From contig JAPLDI010000019.1 in assembly GCA_026391795.1 (NCBI GenBank), positions 1-62,469 of the forward strand: a stretch of DNA of 62,469 bases, read 5' to 3'. This stretch comes from Bacteroidota bacterium (GTDB lineage Bacteria; Bacteroidota; Bacteroidia; Bacteroidales; FEN-979). Positions 35,049-44,633 of this stretch are shown piece by piece (within the stretch, counting starts at the first letter, position 1; the number at the start of each line of letters is the position of its first letter). Both the position numbers and the translations under genes were made by a program. A model generated the notes under the pieces. It worked only from the letters and a program-made list of their open reading frames with translations, was not told the DNA's origin and did not search any database.

Positions 35049-38000
35049 ATGAAAAGAATGCTTCTGATGATTCCTGCCCTGTTCCTCTGTTATCTTGCGA
35101 TTGCAGGGAATGAAGCACGTTTGCTGAGATTTCCAGCGGTTCATGGCAACCAGGTCGTTTTTACCTGCGCCGGCAACCTCTATACAGTGGACCGCGACGG
35201 AGGATTAGCCCGCAAACTTACCAGCGACGAAAACGGATATGAAATGTTCGCCCGTTTCTCTCCGGATGGCAAGTTCATCGCCTTTACAGGACAATACGAT
35301 GGAAATACCGAGGTCTTCGTTATTCCGTCAGAGGGAGGAGTTCCCAAACGACTTACCTATACCGCCACCCTTGGAAGGGATGATGTGTCTGACAGGATGG
35401 GTCCCAACAATATCGTCATGACCTGGAAGGATAACAAGAACATACTTTTCCGCTCGAGAAAGCAGAGCTTCAATGATTTTAAGGGACAGCTTTTCCTTGT
35501 CAACGTTGACGGCGGTCTGCCTGAAGAACTGCCGCTCCCCGCAGGCGGATTTTGCAGCTACTCACCGGATAAATCAAAGCTTGCCTATAACCGTGTTTTT
35601 CGCGAGTTCCGTACCTGGAAATATTACAAAGGCGGTATGGCCGATGATATCTGGGTCTATGATTTTAAAACCAGACAAACTGAAAACCTGACCAATAACA
35701 TCTACCAGGATATGTTCCCCATGTGGAGCGGCGACAAGATCTATTTCATGTCGGAAAGAGAACGCCCCACGAACCTCTGGAGCTACGACCTGAAGTCAAA
35801 GGAAACCAAAAAGGTTACCAGCTTTAAGGAATTCGACTGCAAATTTCCTTCTATGGGGGATAATGCCATCGTTTTTGAAAATGGGGGTTTCATTTACCTG
35901 GTCGATCTTGCGACAGGGAATACATCCAAGATCACCATCCAGATCAATGATGATTTTGTAAATGCCAGGAATTCGCTGAAGGATGCCAGCCGGATCATCA
36001 ACTCTTCGTCGCTTTCCCCCGATGGGAAAAGAGTTGCTTTTGACGGTCGGGGTGATGTCTGGACGGTGCCTGCCAAGACAGGGATCACGAAAAACATTAC
36101 CCGTACTTCGGGCGTTCATGAACGCAACGTAAACTGGTCGCCCGATGGCCGGACCATTGCCTATGTTTCCGATAAGACGGGAGAAGATGAGATCTATATT
36201 CAGAATCAGGACGGAAGCGCTGACCCTGTTCAGATTACAACAAATGCCGATACGTATAAGTATGATATGGCCTGGTCGCCCGATGGAAAAAAACTTCTCT
36301 GGGCCGACAAACTCCTTCGTCTGCAATATGTTGACATCGATTCGAAAACGGTGACCCAGGTTGACCAGGCGAAAGACTGGGAATTCGGGCAGTACGGATG
36401 GTCGCCCGACAGCAAATGGATCACGTATGCCTATCCCGAGAGGTCGGCTGAAACGAAGATCTACCTCTATGAAGTGGCTTCAAAAAACAAATTCCCGGTT
36501 ACGGACAGCTGGTACGATGCAGGTGAACCTAAGTTCAGCAGCGACGGAAAATACCTGTTTTTTACCTCCAACCGCGACTTCAACCCGGTCTACAGCTGGA
36601 CGGAATGGAATCATGCCTACACCGACATGACAAAGATCTATTTTGTAACACTGGCGAAAAGCACACCCAATCCCTTCGCCCCCGAAAATGATGAAGTCGG
36701 CATAAAGAAGGATGAAAAAGCGGGGGGCGAAGCAAAGCCGGAAAAGAAAGATGCTAAAAAAGAGGAGAAAAAAGAAGATGGTTCCAAAGCTGCCGTTGAT
36801 GTGAAGATTGATGCCGATGGCATCATTAACCGGATCGTTGCGCTTCCGATAGATGCAGGTACCTATTTTAACCTTGCGGTAGTTGACGACAATGTTTATT
36901 ATGTAAAAGGAGGACGAGGAGGAGATCGTCCGTGCCTGAAGGTATTCAGCCTTAAGGATAAAAAGGAAACCGATATTGGCGACTTCAGAGGATATGAGAT
37001 CTCAGCCGACAACAAAAAAATGCTGGTAACCTCCAATGGCAAGTATGCGGTGATTGATCTTCCGAGGGGAAAGGCTGATGTCAAGGAGTGGATGGATCTT
37101 TCGAACATGAAAGTCATGGTTGACCTGAAAGCGGAGTGGAACCAGATCTATCATGAGGCCTGGCGCCAGATGAAGTATTTTCTTTATGACCCGAATATGC
37201 AGGGTGTTGACTGGATGGCAATTCAGAAGAAATATGAGCCCCTTCTTCCGTATGTCAACACCCGTCCCGACCTGACCTACATCCTGGGGGAGATGGTTGG
37301 GGAACTCAGCATCGGTCATTCGTATGTAAGCGGAGGTGATAAACCCGAGCCGAAAAGGATAAAGATGGGACTGTTGGGAGCGAAGATCTCCAGGGATCCG
37401 TCCGGATATTATAAAATAGATGAAATCCTGAAGGGTGAAAACTGGACCAAAGAGTCGCGCTCCCCCCTGACCGAACTTGGCGTAAACGTGAAACAGGGTG
37501 ATTACATCATTGCCATTGACGGGCAGCCGGTGAAAGGTCTGGGTAACATTTACGAAGCCTTTATCAACAAGGCAGGAGTTCAGGTGGAGCTGACCGTCAA
37601 TGAAACACCCTCTCCCGAAGGTGCCCGGAAAACACTGGTGATCCCTACCGATGACGAGGCCGGACTCTATTATTACAACTGGGTCCAGTCCAACATCAAA
37701 AAAGTGAGTGATGCCACCAACGGCGAGGTCGGGTATATCCATATCCCCGACATGGGGGTAGAGGGGCTGAACGAGTTCGTGAAGCATTTTTACCCTCAAC
37801 TGAGCAAACGCGCTTTGATCATCGATGACCGCGGAAATGGCGGAGGGAATGTTTCCCCGATGATCATCGAGCGCCTGGCACGGGAGATGACCATGATCGA
37901 GATGAGCAGGAATACAAGTTCACGTCCGGGCAGGCTCGAAATGCAGTGGGGACCGAAGTGTGTCCTCACCGACCAGTACTCTGCATCCGACGGCGACCTT

Positions 38001-38330
38001 TTTCCCTACCAGTTCAAGAAGATGAAACTGGGAAAAACCATTGGTCTCCGCACCTGGGGTGGTGTCGTCGGGATCCGTGGAAGCCTGCCTTTCATCGATG
38101 GCGGACAGATGACACGCCCGGAGTTTGCCCCTTATGACAATGAAGGAAAATCGTGGATCATTGAAGGGCATGGCGTGGATCCGGATGTGGTTGTTGACAA
38201 TGATCCTGCCAAGGAATATGCAGGTGAGGACCAGCAGCTGAACAGGGCTATCCAGGAGATGCAGGATGAACTGAAAACATGGCCGAAGGAGTTACCGCCA
38301 CCACCTCCTTTCCCGGATAAAACGAAGTAA
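35049..38330 (+). CDS. Exported tricorn-type protease (PD40 propellers, PDZ, S41 peptidase)
   Basis: The 1093-aa protein has a signal peptide (MKRMLLMIPALFLCYLAIAG), two sets of WD40-like PD40 blades (about 25-560; repeated SPDGK motifs), a Lys/Glu-rich linker (about 545-580), a tricorn core, a PDZ domain (about 765-860) and the S41 peptidase domain with DDRGNGGG and the nucleophile region DQYSASDGD. Archaeal tricorn digests proteasome peptides; the bacterial exported relatives probably degrade peptides in the periplasm. Length is typical for Bacteroidota members. It is monocistronic with its own promoter and terminator. Confidence 0.9.
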   Translation: MKRMLLMIPALFLCYLAIAGNEARLLRFPAVHGNQVVFTCAGNLYTVDRDGGLARKLTSDENGYEMFARFSPDGKFIAFTGQYDGNTEVFVIPSEGGVPKRLTYTATLGRDDVSDRMGPNNIVMTWKDNKNILFRSRKQSFNDFKGQLFLVNVDGGLPEELPLPAGGFCSYSPDKSKLAYNRVFREFRTWKYYKGGMADDIWVYDFKTRQTENLTNNIYQDMFPMWSGDKIYFMSERERPTNLWSYDLKSKETKKVTSFKEFDCKFPSMGDNAIVFENGGFIYLVDLATGNTSKITIQINDDFVNARNSLKDASRIINSSSLSPDGKRVAFDGRGDVWTVPAKTGITKNITRTSGVHERNVNWSPDGRTIAYVSDKTGEDEIYIQNQDGSADPVQITTNADTYKYDMAWSPDGKKLLWADKLLRLQYVDIDSKTVTQVDQAKDWEFGQYGWSPDSKWITYAYPERSAETKIYLYEVASKNKFPVTDSWYDAGEPKFSSDGKYLFFTSNRDFNPVYSWTEWNHAYTDMTKIYFVTLAKSTPNPFAPENDEVGIKKDEKAGGEAKPEKKDAKKEEKKEDGSKAAVDVKIDADGIINRIVALPIDAGTYFNLAVVDDNVYYVKGGRGGDRPCLKVFSLKDKKETDIGDFRGYEISADNKKMLVTSNGKYAVIDLPRGKADVKEWMDLSNMKVMVDLKAEWNQIYHEAWRQMKYFLYDPNMQGVDWMAIQKKYEPLLPYVNTRPDLTYILGEMVGELSIGHSYVSGGDKPEPKRIKMGLLGAKISRDPSGYYKIDEILKGENWTKESRSPLTELGVNVKQGDYIIAIDGQPVKGLGNIYEAFINKAGVQVELTVNETPSPEGARKTLVIPTDDEAGLYYYNWVQSNIKKVSDATNGEVGYIHIPDMGVEGLNEFVKHFYPQLSKRALIIDDRGNGGGNVSPMIIERLAREMTMIEMSRNTSSRPGRLEMQWGPKCVLTDQYSASDGDLFPYQFKKMKLGKTIGLRTWGGVVGIRGSLPFIDGGQMTRPEFAPYDNEGKSWIIEGHGVDPDVVVDNDPAKEYAGEDQQLNRAIQEMQDELKTWPKELPPPPPFPDKTK

Positions 38331-38345
38331 AAAAAGAAATAAAAA

Positions 38346-38376
38346 AAAGGCTGCCGGGTATGGCAGCCTTTTTTTG
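38346..38376. terminator. Bidirectional Rho-independent terminator
   Basis: Perfect 10-bp stem AAAGGCTGCC (38346-38355) / GGCAGCCTTT (38362-38371) with T-run on the plus side and A-run (38333-38348) on the other, between the convergent tricorn and lipoprotein genes. Confidence 0.92.
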
Positions 38377-38393
38377 TGGGAAACCACTCTTAT

Positions 38394-38783
38394 TTATTTT
38401 GAAAGAGTTAAAGTCGTGGTAGAAATAAATCCGGAGTTGTCACCAGTCCGGTTACCATAGAATTTAAATGTCCATACCCCGGTCTCTTTGGTGTATGTTG
38501 TATTGAAATAGTAAACCTGGTTCTGTAAAAAGGTTTCTGACTGGAGGTCATAAGTATCACTGATGAGCCCGAGCGGATCAGAAATGATGCACTTCGTCAG
38601 TTTAACATCATTTGTGGTGCATTTGAAGTAAAATATTACATCAGGGGAACCGGTTGAACTCATGACGAAGGTAGGGTTGGGTACAGGGGCAGGATCCTCT
38701 GACTTCTTTTTACACCCGGAGAACAGAATAACAGAGCTCAGGAGTACGATTCCAAGAGCAAAAAGTAAATTTTTCTTTTTCAT
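38394..38783 (-). CDS. Small lipoprotein, function unknown
   Basis: The 129-aa product has a lipoprotein signal with lipobox LFSGC (Cys about 23) followed by KKKSEDPAPVP, a usual surface/periplasmic tether. The rest is a short beta-rich domain (TFVMSSTGSPDVIFYF, GVWTFKFYGNRTG). I recognise no family. It has its own promoter inside the end of miaA and a shared terminator. Confidence 0.7.
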   Translation of the reverse strand: MKKKNLLFALGIVLLSSVILFSGCKKKSEDPAPVPNPTFVMSSTGSPDVIFYFKCTTNDVKLTKCIISDPLGLISDTYDLQSETFLQNQVYYFNTTYTKETGVWTFKFYGNRTGDNSGFISTTTLTLSK

Positions 38784-38825
38784 GGTACGTTTGTTTTTAT
38801 GAATGAATTTTTGGGTTAATCTTTA

Positions 38826-38855
38826 CAAAGATATTCAATTTTTGGAAAAAGCAAC
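38826..38855 (-). promoter_or_regulatory. Promoter (GTTG-N18-TATCTTTG) of the lipoprotein gene
   Basis: Minus strand: GTTG at 38855-38852, 18-bp spacer, TATCTTTG at 38833-38826; ATG at 38783 is 42 bp downstream. The -7 box is just beyond the miaA stop. Confidence 0.65.
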
Positions 38856-38860
38856 ATATT

Positions 38861-39772
38861 TTATTGGGAATCTGATAATGAGTTCAGGCGTATTTTATCC
38901 ATCTTTTCATCCAAGGATTCAGCTCCATCCATCCAGGTTATATCCACTCCGTTCCTTTCCATCTTCCGGAACCAGGTCATCTGCCTTTTTGCAAACTGAT
39001 GGATTGACGTGTTCAGCCGGAGAAACATCTCCTGGTAATCCAGTTCCTGTTGCAGGTAAAGCATGATGTACCTGTATTCGAGCCCGTAAAATTTGATCTG
39101 ATCAGGTGTAAGCCCCTTGTTCAGCAACTCTTTGACCTCTTCAATCATCCCCTGCTCAAGGCGTGTTTTCAGACGGGCAGTAATTCTCTCACGGAGAACT
39201 GTCCTTTCCCTCTGAATTCCGAAGACGAGGGATGGCAATCGTTCCGGGAAATCAGCTACCGACGGCCCTTCATCCGGCGTCATGCCGATCAGGATAGCAC
39301 GGATCATCCGGGTCCGGTCGAGGAGGTCGGTTGTGTTGTGCTGTGTTTTCAGGGAAAGCAGGATCTCTTTCAGTTCCCCGTCGGTTTTTTCCGAAAGGGA
39401 TTCTTCAAGGGCAGCGTCAGGAATGGCTTTTTTCATGCGGTATCCCCTGAGGACAGATTCAAGATACATCCCTGATCCCCCGCAGAGTACGGGCAGTTTT
39501 CCCCTGGAAAGGATATCGCTGTATGCCCTTTGAAAGTCATTCTGGAATTCAAAAACATTGTATTCGTGACCCGGTTCGGCAATGTCGATCAGGTGATAAG
39601 GGATCTCCCGCCCTTCGACCGTGTACTCCGACAGGTCCTTCCCGGTCCCGATCGACATTCCGCGGTAAACCTGCCTTGAGTCGGCGGAAATTACCTCACC
39701 GTTGAGTTCATCTGCCAGGTGGACGGCAAGAGTTGTTTTACCTGATGCGGTTGGACCCAGGATGGTTATCAT
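38861..39772 (-). CDS. miaA: tRNA dimethylallyltransferase
   Basis: MiaA adds the isopentenyl group to A37 of tRNAs that read U-initial codons. The product (303 aa) has the P-loop GPTASGKT near residue 6, the conserved SADSRQVYRGMSIGT, a GGSGMYLESVLRG motif and the C-terminal FAKRQMTWFRK tRNA-contact motif. ATG 39772 is chosen over the TTG just before it. The start nearly abuts the stop of the epimerase gene upstream, so the two are co-transcribed. Confidence 0.92.
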   Translation of the reverse strand: MITILGPTASGKTTLAVHLADELNGEVISADSRQVYRGMSIGTGKDLSEYTVEGREIPYHLIDIAEPGHEYNVFEFQNDFQRAYSDILSRGKLPVLCGGSGMYLESVLRGYRMKKAIPDAALEESLSEKTDGELKEILLSLKTQHNTTDLLDRTRMIRAILIGMTPDEGPSVADFPERLPSLVFGIQRERTVLRERITARLKTRLEQGMIEEVKELLNKGLTPDQIKFYGLEYRYIMLYLQQELDYQEMFLRLNTSIHQFAKRQMTWFRKMERNGVDITWMDGAESLDEKMDKIRLNSLSDSQ

Positions 39773-39775
39773 CAA

Positions 39776-41647
39776 TTATTTCTTGTCCAGTTGTTCAAAA
39801 ATCGAATTCTGACTGATGAATTCAGGTACCATGTTTTTCATGGCTCTGACAACTTCAGTATCCTGGCCTGAAACTGCAGCCGTAATGAGATCATCAATCT
39901 GTTTTGAAACTTTACCTGCATTGTATTCTCTTACTTTGGCGATCAGGATGCGGGGATGATGGGTCGGTATGGTATTCTCCTTGCTGTTGAGCAGCTCTTC
40001 ATAGAGTTTTTCGCCCGGCCGGAGACCGGTGAACGTTATCTGGATATCTTTTCCGAGGGTCAGTCCGGAGAGGCTGATCATTTTTTTTGCGAGATCTGTG
40101 ATACGTACCGATTTCCCCATGTCAAAGATGAAGATCTCACCGCCTTTTCCCATGGAGCCCGCCTCGAGGACAAGGGCACAGGCTTCTGGGATGGTCATGA
40201 AATACCGTGTGATTTCCGGATGAGTTACCGTCACCGGCCCTCCCTTTTCAATCTGGTCCCTGAAAATCGGAATAACCGATCCGCTTGATCCGAGGACGTT
40301 GCCGAAGCGTGTGGTGATGAACCGGGGCTCACCGTCCTGATTCAGGGATTGAGTATAGATCTCTGCAATTCTTTTAGATGCCCCCATGACACTTGTCGGA
40401 TTGACAGCCTTGTCGGTGGATACCATGATGAACTTCTGAATCCGGTATTTAACGGCAAGATCGGCAAGGATGCGGGTGCCGTTCACATTGGTCAGGATGG
40501 ATTCCGAGGGGTTGTTTTCCATTACCGGCACATGTTTGTATGCGGCGGCATGGTAAACGATATCGGGCTTGGCATCACGGAAGATGTTATCCATCCGGAT
40601 GGCATTCCGGATATCGGCAAGGATAAATCTCGGGTAATGATCGGCGTAATGCTCCCTGAATTCAAGCTCCAGCTGGTGCATGGAAGTCTCAGCCTGGTCG
40701 ATCAGCAGGAGCTTCAGGGGATGAAATTTCATGATCTGCCGTGCAAGTTCACTGCCGATGGATCCTGCTGCTCCTGTAATGACGATGGTTTTACCCATCA
40801 GTTCGGCCCGTATCTGCCTGTCGTCGAGCTTTATCTCTTCGCGCTCCAGAAGGTCCTCGATCCGGATATCTTTGATCTGGCTGAAACTGAGTTCTCCATT
40901 GATCCATTCCATCATGGGAGGAACCGTAAGCACCTTCACGCCGTGTTCAAGGCAGAGGTCCACCAGCTCCTGTTTGCGCAGGGTATCGAATTGCTGGACG
41001 GCAAGGATCACCTGGCTGATTGTATGGGACTTCAGCAGGTCGTTCAGTTTATCCGGACCCACAATGCCAATGCCTTCAAGCTTTTTGCCAATTTTACCGG
41101 GATCATCATCCAGGAAAGCGATCAGCTTGTAACGGGTGCTCGCATCCCTGTCGAGGACACTTTTTGCGGTGATACCTGCTTCTCCTGCCCCGTAAATGAT
41201 GACATTCTGAAGGGTGCGTTCCGGGCGCTGCAATTCCAGGTATGCGATCTTCACCAACATCCGGAAAGTGATCATGGCCATGCAGGTGACCAGGAAGTCA
41301 ATAATGATGATGGAAAAGGGGAAAAGGAAAAATTTATTGACCAGGAAATAGGTGACCAGGTTGATCAGCGCCAGGACCATGCTTCCTGAAAACACTGTGA
41401 CAACCACCCGGAAGGCATCGGATGTGCTTGTGTACCGAATGATTCCAGCGTAGGACCGGGCGATGAGAAAACTGCCAGTCCGGATGATCAGGATGCATGC
41501 AAAAACGGTAGGCAGGGGCCTCAGCTCAACAACCGGAATGGAAAAGTTAAACCGCAGCAAATAGGCAAGCAAAACCGAAAAGGAAACAATCAAAAGGTCG
41601 ATCAGGAAGATCAGCCAGCGCGGTGTATTTTGACGGGTAAAGAACAA
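39776..41647 (-). CDS. Membrane nucleotide-sugar 4,6-dehydratase/epimerase (CapD/WbpM family)
   Basis: The 623-aa protein starts with four or five membrane helices (about 12-150), then a first nucleotide-binding domain (YGAGEAGI, about 150-270), then the extended SDR domain with TGAAGSIGSELARQI, DIRN, AAYKHVPVMENNP and STDKAVNPTSVMGASKR. Members convert UDP-GlcNAc to the 4-keto-6-deoxy sugar used in capsule, O-antigen or glycoprotein glycan synthesis. The usual YxxxK catalytic Tyr is replaced by Met (MGASK), as expected for this membrane subfamily. Start is TTG 41647; family A repeats lie right upstream. Confidence 0.88.
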   Translation of the reverse strand: MFFTRQNTPRWLIFLIDLLIVSFSVLLAYLLRFNFSIPVVELRPLPTVFACILIIRTGSFLIARSYAGIIRYTSTSDAFRVVVTVFSGSMVLALINLVTYFLVNKFFLFPFSIIIIDFLVTCMAMITFRMLVKIAYLELQRPERTLQNVIIYGAGEAGITAKSVLDRDASTRYKLIAFLDDDPGKIGKKLEGIGIVGPDKLNDLLKSHTISQVILAVQQFDTLRKQELVDLCLEHGVKVLTVPPMMEWINGELSFSQIKDIRIEDLLEREEIKLDDRQIRAELMGKTIVITGAAGSIGSELARQIMKFHPLKLLLIDQAETSMHQLELEFREHYADHYPRFILADIRNAIRMDNIFRDAKPDIVYHAAAYKHVPVMENNPSESILTNVNGTRILADLAVKYRIQKFIMVSTDKAVNPTSVMGASKRIAEIYTQSLNQDGEPRFITTRFGNVLGSSGSVIPIFRDQIEKGGPVTVTHPEITRYFMTIPEACALVLEAGSMGKGGEIFIFDMGKSVRITDLAKKMISLSGLTLGKDIQITFTGLRPGEKLYEELLNSKENTIPTHHPRILIAKVREYNAGKVSKQIDDLITAAVSGQDTEVVRAMKNMVPEFISQNSIFEQLDKK

Positions 41648-41655
41648 CTCCAGAT

Positions 41656-41816
41656 AATTACGAATTAGGAATTTTGGGTATTGGGTATTGGGTATTAGGT
41701 TTTAGGTATTGGGTTTTCAATTGTCAGTTCTCAATTTTCCATCTTCCATCTTCCAGCATCCAGCATCGAGCATCGAGCATCGAGCATCGAGCATCGAGCA
41801 TCGAGCATCGAGCATC
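41656..41816 (+). repeat. Twenty-three consecutive heptads in one register (families A-E-J-G-B)
   Basis: Reading from 41656 every 7 bp: AATTACG, AATTAGG, AATTTTG, GGTATTG, GGTATTG, GGTATTA, GGTTTTA, GGTATTG, GGTTTTC, AATTGTC, AGTTCTC, AATTTTC, CATCTTC, CATCTTC, CAGCATC twice, then GAGCATC seven times. No base is gained or lost over 161 bp although the unit changes several times. It fills most of the divergent spacer between the epimerase and gcvT. Confidence 0.95.
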
Positions 41817-41914
41817 AAAAGTACAAAATTTTCCTTACTTTAGCCTTGAGTTATCAACCTGATTAAGTTAGCAACTATAAAAGCTGATTCCGGGGGGCTC
41901 CTGACAATTTTTTC

Positions 41915-41922
41915 TAACTTTG
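41915..41922 (+). promoter_or_regulatory. -7 promoter box (TAACTTTG) of gcvT
   Basis: TAACTTTG matches TAnnTTTG and lies 22 bp before the gcvT start. It is outside the heptad array. Confidence 0.6.
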
Positions 41923-41944
41923 TATCGTTTACTAAAAAGAAACT

Positions 41945-43033
41945 ATGAAAACTACAGCATTTACAGCATTTCACGAAGCCAATGGCGGCAAGATCGTTCC
42001 TTTTGCCGGTTATTTTATGCCGGTTCAGTTTGATGGAGTCAACGTCGAACATGAAACTGTAAGAAAAGGCGTCGGTGTATTTGACGTATCGCACATGGGC
42101 GAATTCTGGGTAAAAGGCCCGAAAGCGCTTGATTTCATCCAGTGGGTGACATCCAACGATGCCTCCAAACTGGTAGACGGTAAAGTTCAGTATTCCTGTT
42201 TCCCAAACGGACAGGGCGGGATCGTGGATGACTTGCTTGTTTACCGGGTGAATGCTGAAACCTACCTGCTGGTTGTCAACGCCTCTAATATTGACAAGGA
42301 CTGGGCCTGGTGCAACAAGCAAAATAAGATGGGTGCCACGCTTTACAATGCTTCCGATGAGATCGCACAGCTCGCGGTTCAGGGGCCGCTGGCACTTCAG
42401 GCCATGCAGAAACTGACAGACACCACAGTGACCGACATGGAATATTATACTTTTAAGAAACTCACCTTTGCCGGTGTCAAGGATATTATTTTCGCAACGA
42501 CCGGCTATACCGGATCGGGCGGCTGCGAGATCTACATGGCAAATGAAGATGCTCCCAGGATCTGGAACGCGGTTTTTGAAGCCGGGAAGGAATTCGGAAT
42601 AAAAAATATCGGACTCGGAGCTCGCGATACGTTGCGGCTGGAGATGGGCTACTGCCTTTACGGGAACGACATCAACGATACCACTTCACCGATTGAAGCC
42701 GGCCTGGGCTGGATCACCAAGTTTACCCCCGAAAAGGATTTCATAGATAAAGCTTTACTGCTGCGTCAGAAACAGGAAGGGGTATCGAAGAAACTGGTGG
42801 GCTTTAAAATGGTTGAAATGGGGATCCCCAGGCACGGGTACCCCATCGTTGACGCTGCCGGCAATGTGATCGGCGAGGTGACCTCAGGTACCATGGCTCC
42901 CTCCCTCAAAATTCCGATCGGCATGGGATATGTACCGGCTGCACTTTCGAAGGAAGGCAGCGAAATATATGTTAAAATCCGTGACAAATCGATAAAAGCA
43001 GAAGTCGTTAAAATGCCTTTCTGTAAAAAATAG
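41945..43033 (+). CDS. gcvT: Glycine cleavage system T protein (aminomethyltransferase)
   Basis: GcvT releases ammonia from aminomethyl-lipoyl H-protein and passes the carbon to tetrahydrofolate. The product (362 aa, normal) shows [14 protein letters not shown], a [17 protein letters not shown] motif containing the conserved Asp, [19 protein letters not shown] and the C-terminal [20 protein letters not shown]. No gcvH or gcvP is adjacent; in Bacteroidota gcvT commonly stands apart. Four exported proteins follow on the same strand. Confidence 0.95.
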   Translation: MKTTAFTAFHEANGGKIVPFAGYFMPVQFDGVNVEHETVRKGVGVFDVSHMGEFWVKGPKALDFIQWVTSNDASKLVDGKVQYSCFPNGQGGIVDDLLVYRVNAETYLLVVNASNIDKDWAWCNKQNKMGATLYNASDEIAQLAVQGPLALQAMQKLTDTTVTDMEYYTFKKLTFAGVKDIIFATTGYTGSGGCEIYMANEDAPRIWNAVFEAGKEFGIKNIGLGARDTLRLEMGYCLYGNDINDTTSPIEAGLGWITKFTPEKDFIDKALLLRQKQEGVSKKLVGFKMVEMGIPRHGYPIVDAAGNVIGEVTSGTMAPSLKIPIGMGYVPAALSKEGSEIYVKIRDKSIKAEVVKMPFCKK

Positions 43034-43082
43034 AGAGGCTTTAGCAGTGCAGTATTTTCTTAACCTTAAAAATGAAAATGAT

Positions 43083-43892
43083 ATGACAGGAATTGTTCAG
43101 AAAATCAGATCCCTCAAATGGCATCATTTTGCATTAATCCTTCTGATTGCCGGAGTGGTAATCGGATCCGATGGCTGCAAGACAACAGGAAAGATGTCGA
43201 AGAAAGAGCGGAAAGCCCAGATCGAATTGGCCAAGAAGCAGCTGACCGAGATCATCAACGGCACCAGCACGAGACCCCTTGAATCACAGGAGAAGACGGT
43301 AAATGATATCGACAACAAGCATTACAAGGATTCAGAACTCGATAAAATGATCGTGGAAGCCCGGCAGGTTCTCAAGAAAGCATTTGCCGAACGGGATAAG
43401 TTAAGGCAGGAAAAGATCGATGCTGCGCGGGCGCAATTGCTCGACATGCTCCTGAACAAGGATGATAAATCGGCAGATGAGCTGTCGGCAGAACTGGCAA
43501 AAATCAAGGCCATGAACCTTGGCGACAAGGAAATCGACGGGCTCATTGCAAAGGTTGAAGAGAAAATCGCCGGGATGAGGAACAAGAAAGATGTTCCGCT
43601 GAAAACCAAGCTTGAGAATTCTTTCCAGGGCATTGCAGATGCTTCAAAGGCCGGCAACAGCAACCAGGTGATGTCGCTGACCAAAAGCACACTTCAGCTA
43701 TTTTCTGCCGAGGATGCCACGGTACTGATCATCATCAGCAGGGAAGGATCGATCGTGGATTATGACAAACCCACGAACATAAAACGTTACCTCGAATTCG
43801 TGCGCGACCAGAAGGCGAGCCGGAATGCGGTGGATGCCTATGAACTGGACGGAAGCGGGAAGATAAAGTCACTCGACCTGATCAAGAAATAA
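43083..43892 (+). CDS. Coiled-coil lipoprotein with C-terminal NTF2-like domain
   Basis: From ATG 43083 the product is 269 aa with a hydrophobic signal and a Cys at VIGSDGC that fits a lipobox loosely. A charged helical stretch (about 38-185; KKERKAQIELAKKQL) follows. The last 80 residues (SLTKSTLQLF, VLIIISREGSIVDYDKPT, IKRYLEFVRDQK, GKIKSLDLIKK) look like a small alpha-plus-beta NTF2/SnoaL-like domain seen in many unnamed Bacteroidota exported proteins. No function is known to me. It begins a group of four exported proteins. Confidence 0.65.
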   Translation: MTGIVQKIRSLKWHHFALILLIAGVVIGSDGCKTTGKMSKKERKAQIELAKKQLTEIINGTSTRPLESQEKTVNDIDNKHYKDSELDKMIVEARQVLKKAFAERDKLRQEKIDAARAQLLDMLLNKDDKSADELSAELAKIKAMNLGDKEIDGLIAKVEEKIAGMRNKKDVPLKTKLENSFQGIADASKAGNSNQVMSLTKSTLQLFSAEDATVLIIISREGSIVDYDKPTNIKRYLEFVRDQKASRNAVDAYELDGSGKIKSLDLIKK

Positions 43893-43946
43893 TGCATACG
43901 GAAAAAAAAGGGAAACATTGATCATTAAAATTAAAATCGACATCAG

Positions 43947-44534
43947 ATGAAAATAAGAAGTTCAGTTATAGGATTGATCTGCCTCCTGATCGTAGCATCA
44001 GGCGCTCTGGCACAGAATAAAGATGAGAATATATCTCCGCAGCGGAAACAGGCCATCGACAGCCTCGCTCTGGAAAAGGTCAGGGATCTCAGCAAGTACA
44101 TCAGCATCATCGGCAACAAGAGCACCCCCTGGTCTGAATCGCAGCGGGTCATCGAGAGGGCGGCCGAACTCTTTATGGAAAACAGCGAGATCGGCGTTTC
44201 TGCCCTTTCAAGGCCCGATGTTGCCTACTACAAGGTCAGGGAATATTTTGACCGGCTGATGAAACTCAACTACGACCGGGTTACCATCGACTGGTACAAG
44301 ATCCAGTATGTAAGCGACCTTGAGCGCCAGCCTGACGGTACCTATGTCGGGGTGATCACCATCTACCAGCGGTTCCAGGGATTCGATAAGGAAAAAGGCC
44401 TTATCTATGAAGATACCACAAAGAAAGACATCACGGTTTATGTAAAACGCAAAGAGACCCAGATCGGCGGAAGACTGATCGGTTTCTGGGATGTCCTCCT
44501 GGGGGATATCCGCGTGAAGGAAACTTCAAAATAA
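43947..44534 (+). CDS. Exported protein, NTF2-like, function unknown
   Basis: The 195-aa product has a clear signal peptide (IGLICLLIVASGALAQ). The mature part alternates helix and strands (VREYFDRLMKLNYDRVTIDWYKIQYVSDL; GTYVGVITIYQRFQGF; KKDITVYVKRKE), with the length and pattern of an NTF2-like domain. It ends GFWDVLLGDIRVKE. It is likely periplasmic. It is followed by a strong terminator, so it ends the transcript begun at gcvT or 43083. Confidence 0.65.
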   Translation: MKIRSSVIGLICLLIVASGALAQNKDENISPQRKQAIDSLALEKVRDLSKYISIIGNKSTPWSESQRVIERAAELFMENSEIGVSALSRPDVAYYKVREYFDRLMKLNYDRVTIDWYKIQYVSDLERQPDGTYVGVITIYQRFQGFDKEKGLIYEDTTKKDITVYVKRKETQIGGRLIGFWDVLLGDIRVKETSK

Positions 44535-44548
44535 TTTCGGGTTTTTTT

Positions 44549-44607
44549 CAGGGATCTGCAGAACAGGAAAGTGGTTTTCAATTTCCGGCTCCTGATCCCT
44601 GTTTTTT
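44549..44607 (+). terminator. Rho-independent terminator
   Basis: CAGGGATC (44549-44556) pairs with GATCCCTG (44594-44601), a second inner stem GGAAA/TTTCC extends it, and six T residues follow. It separates the 43-kb genes from the 44634 gene. Confidence 0.88.
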
Positions 44608-44633
44608 AGTGTACCACTCCTAACCGGACCTTA

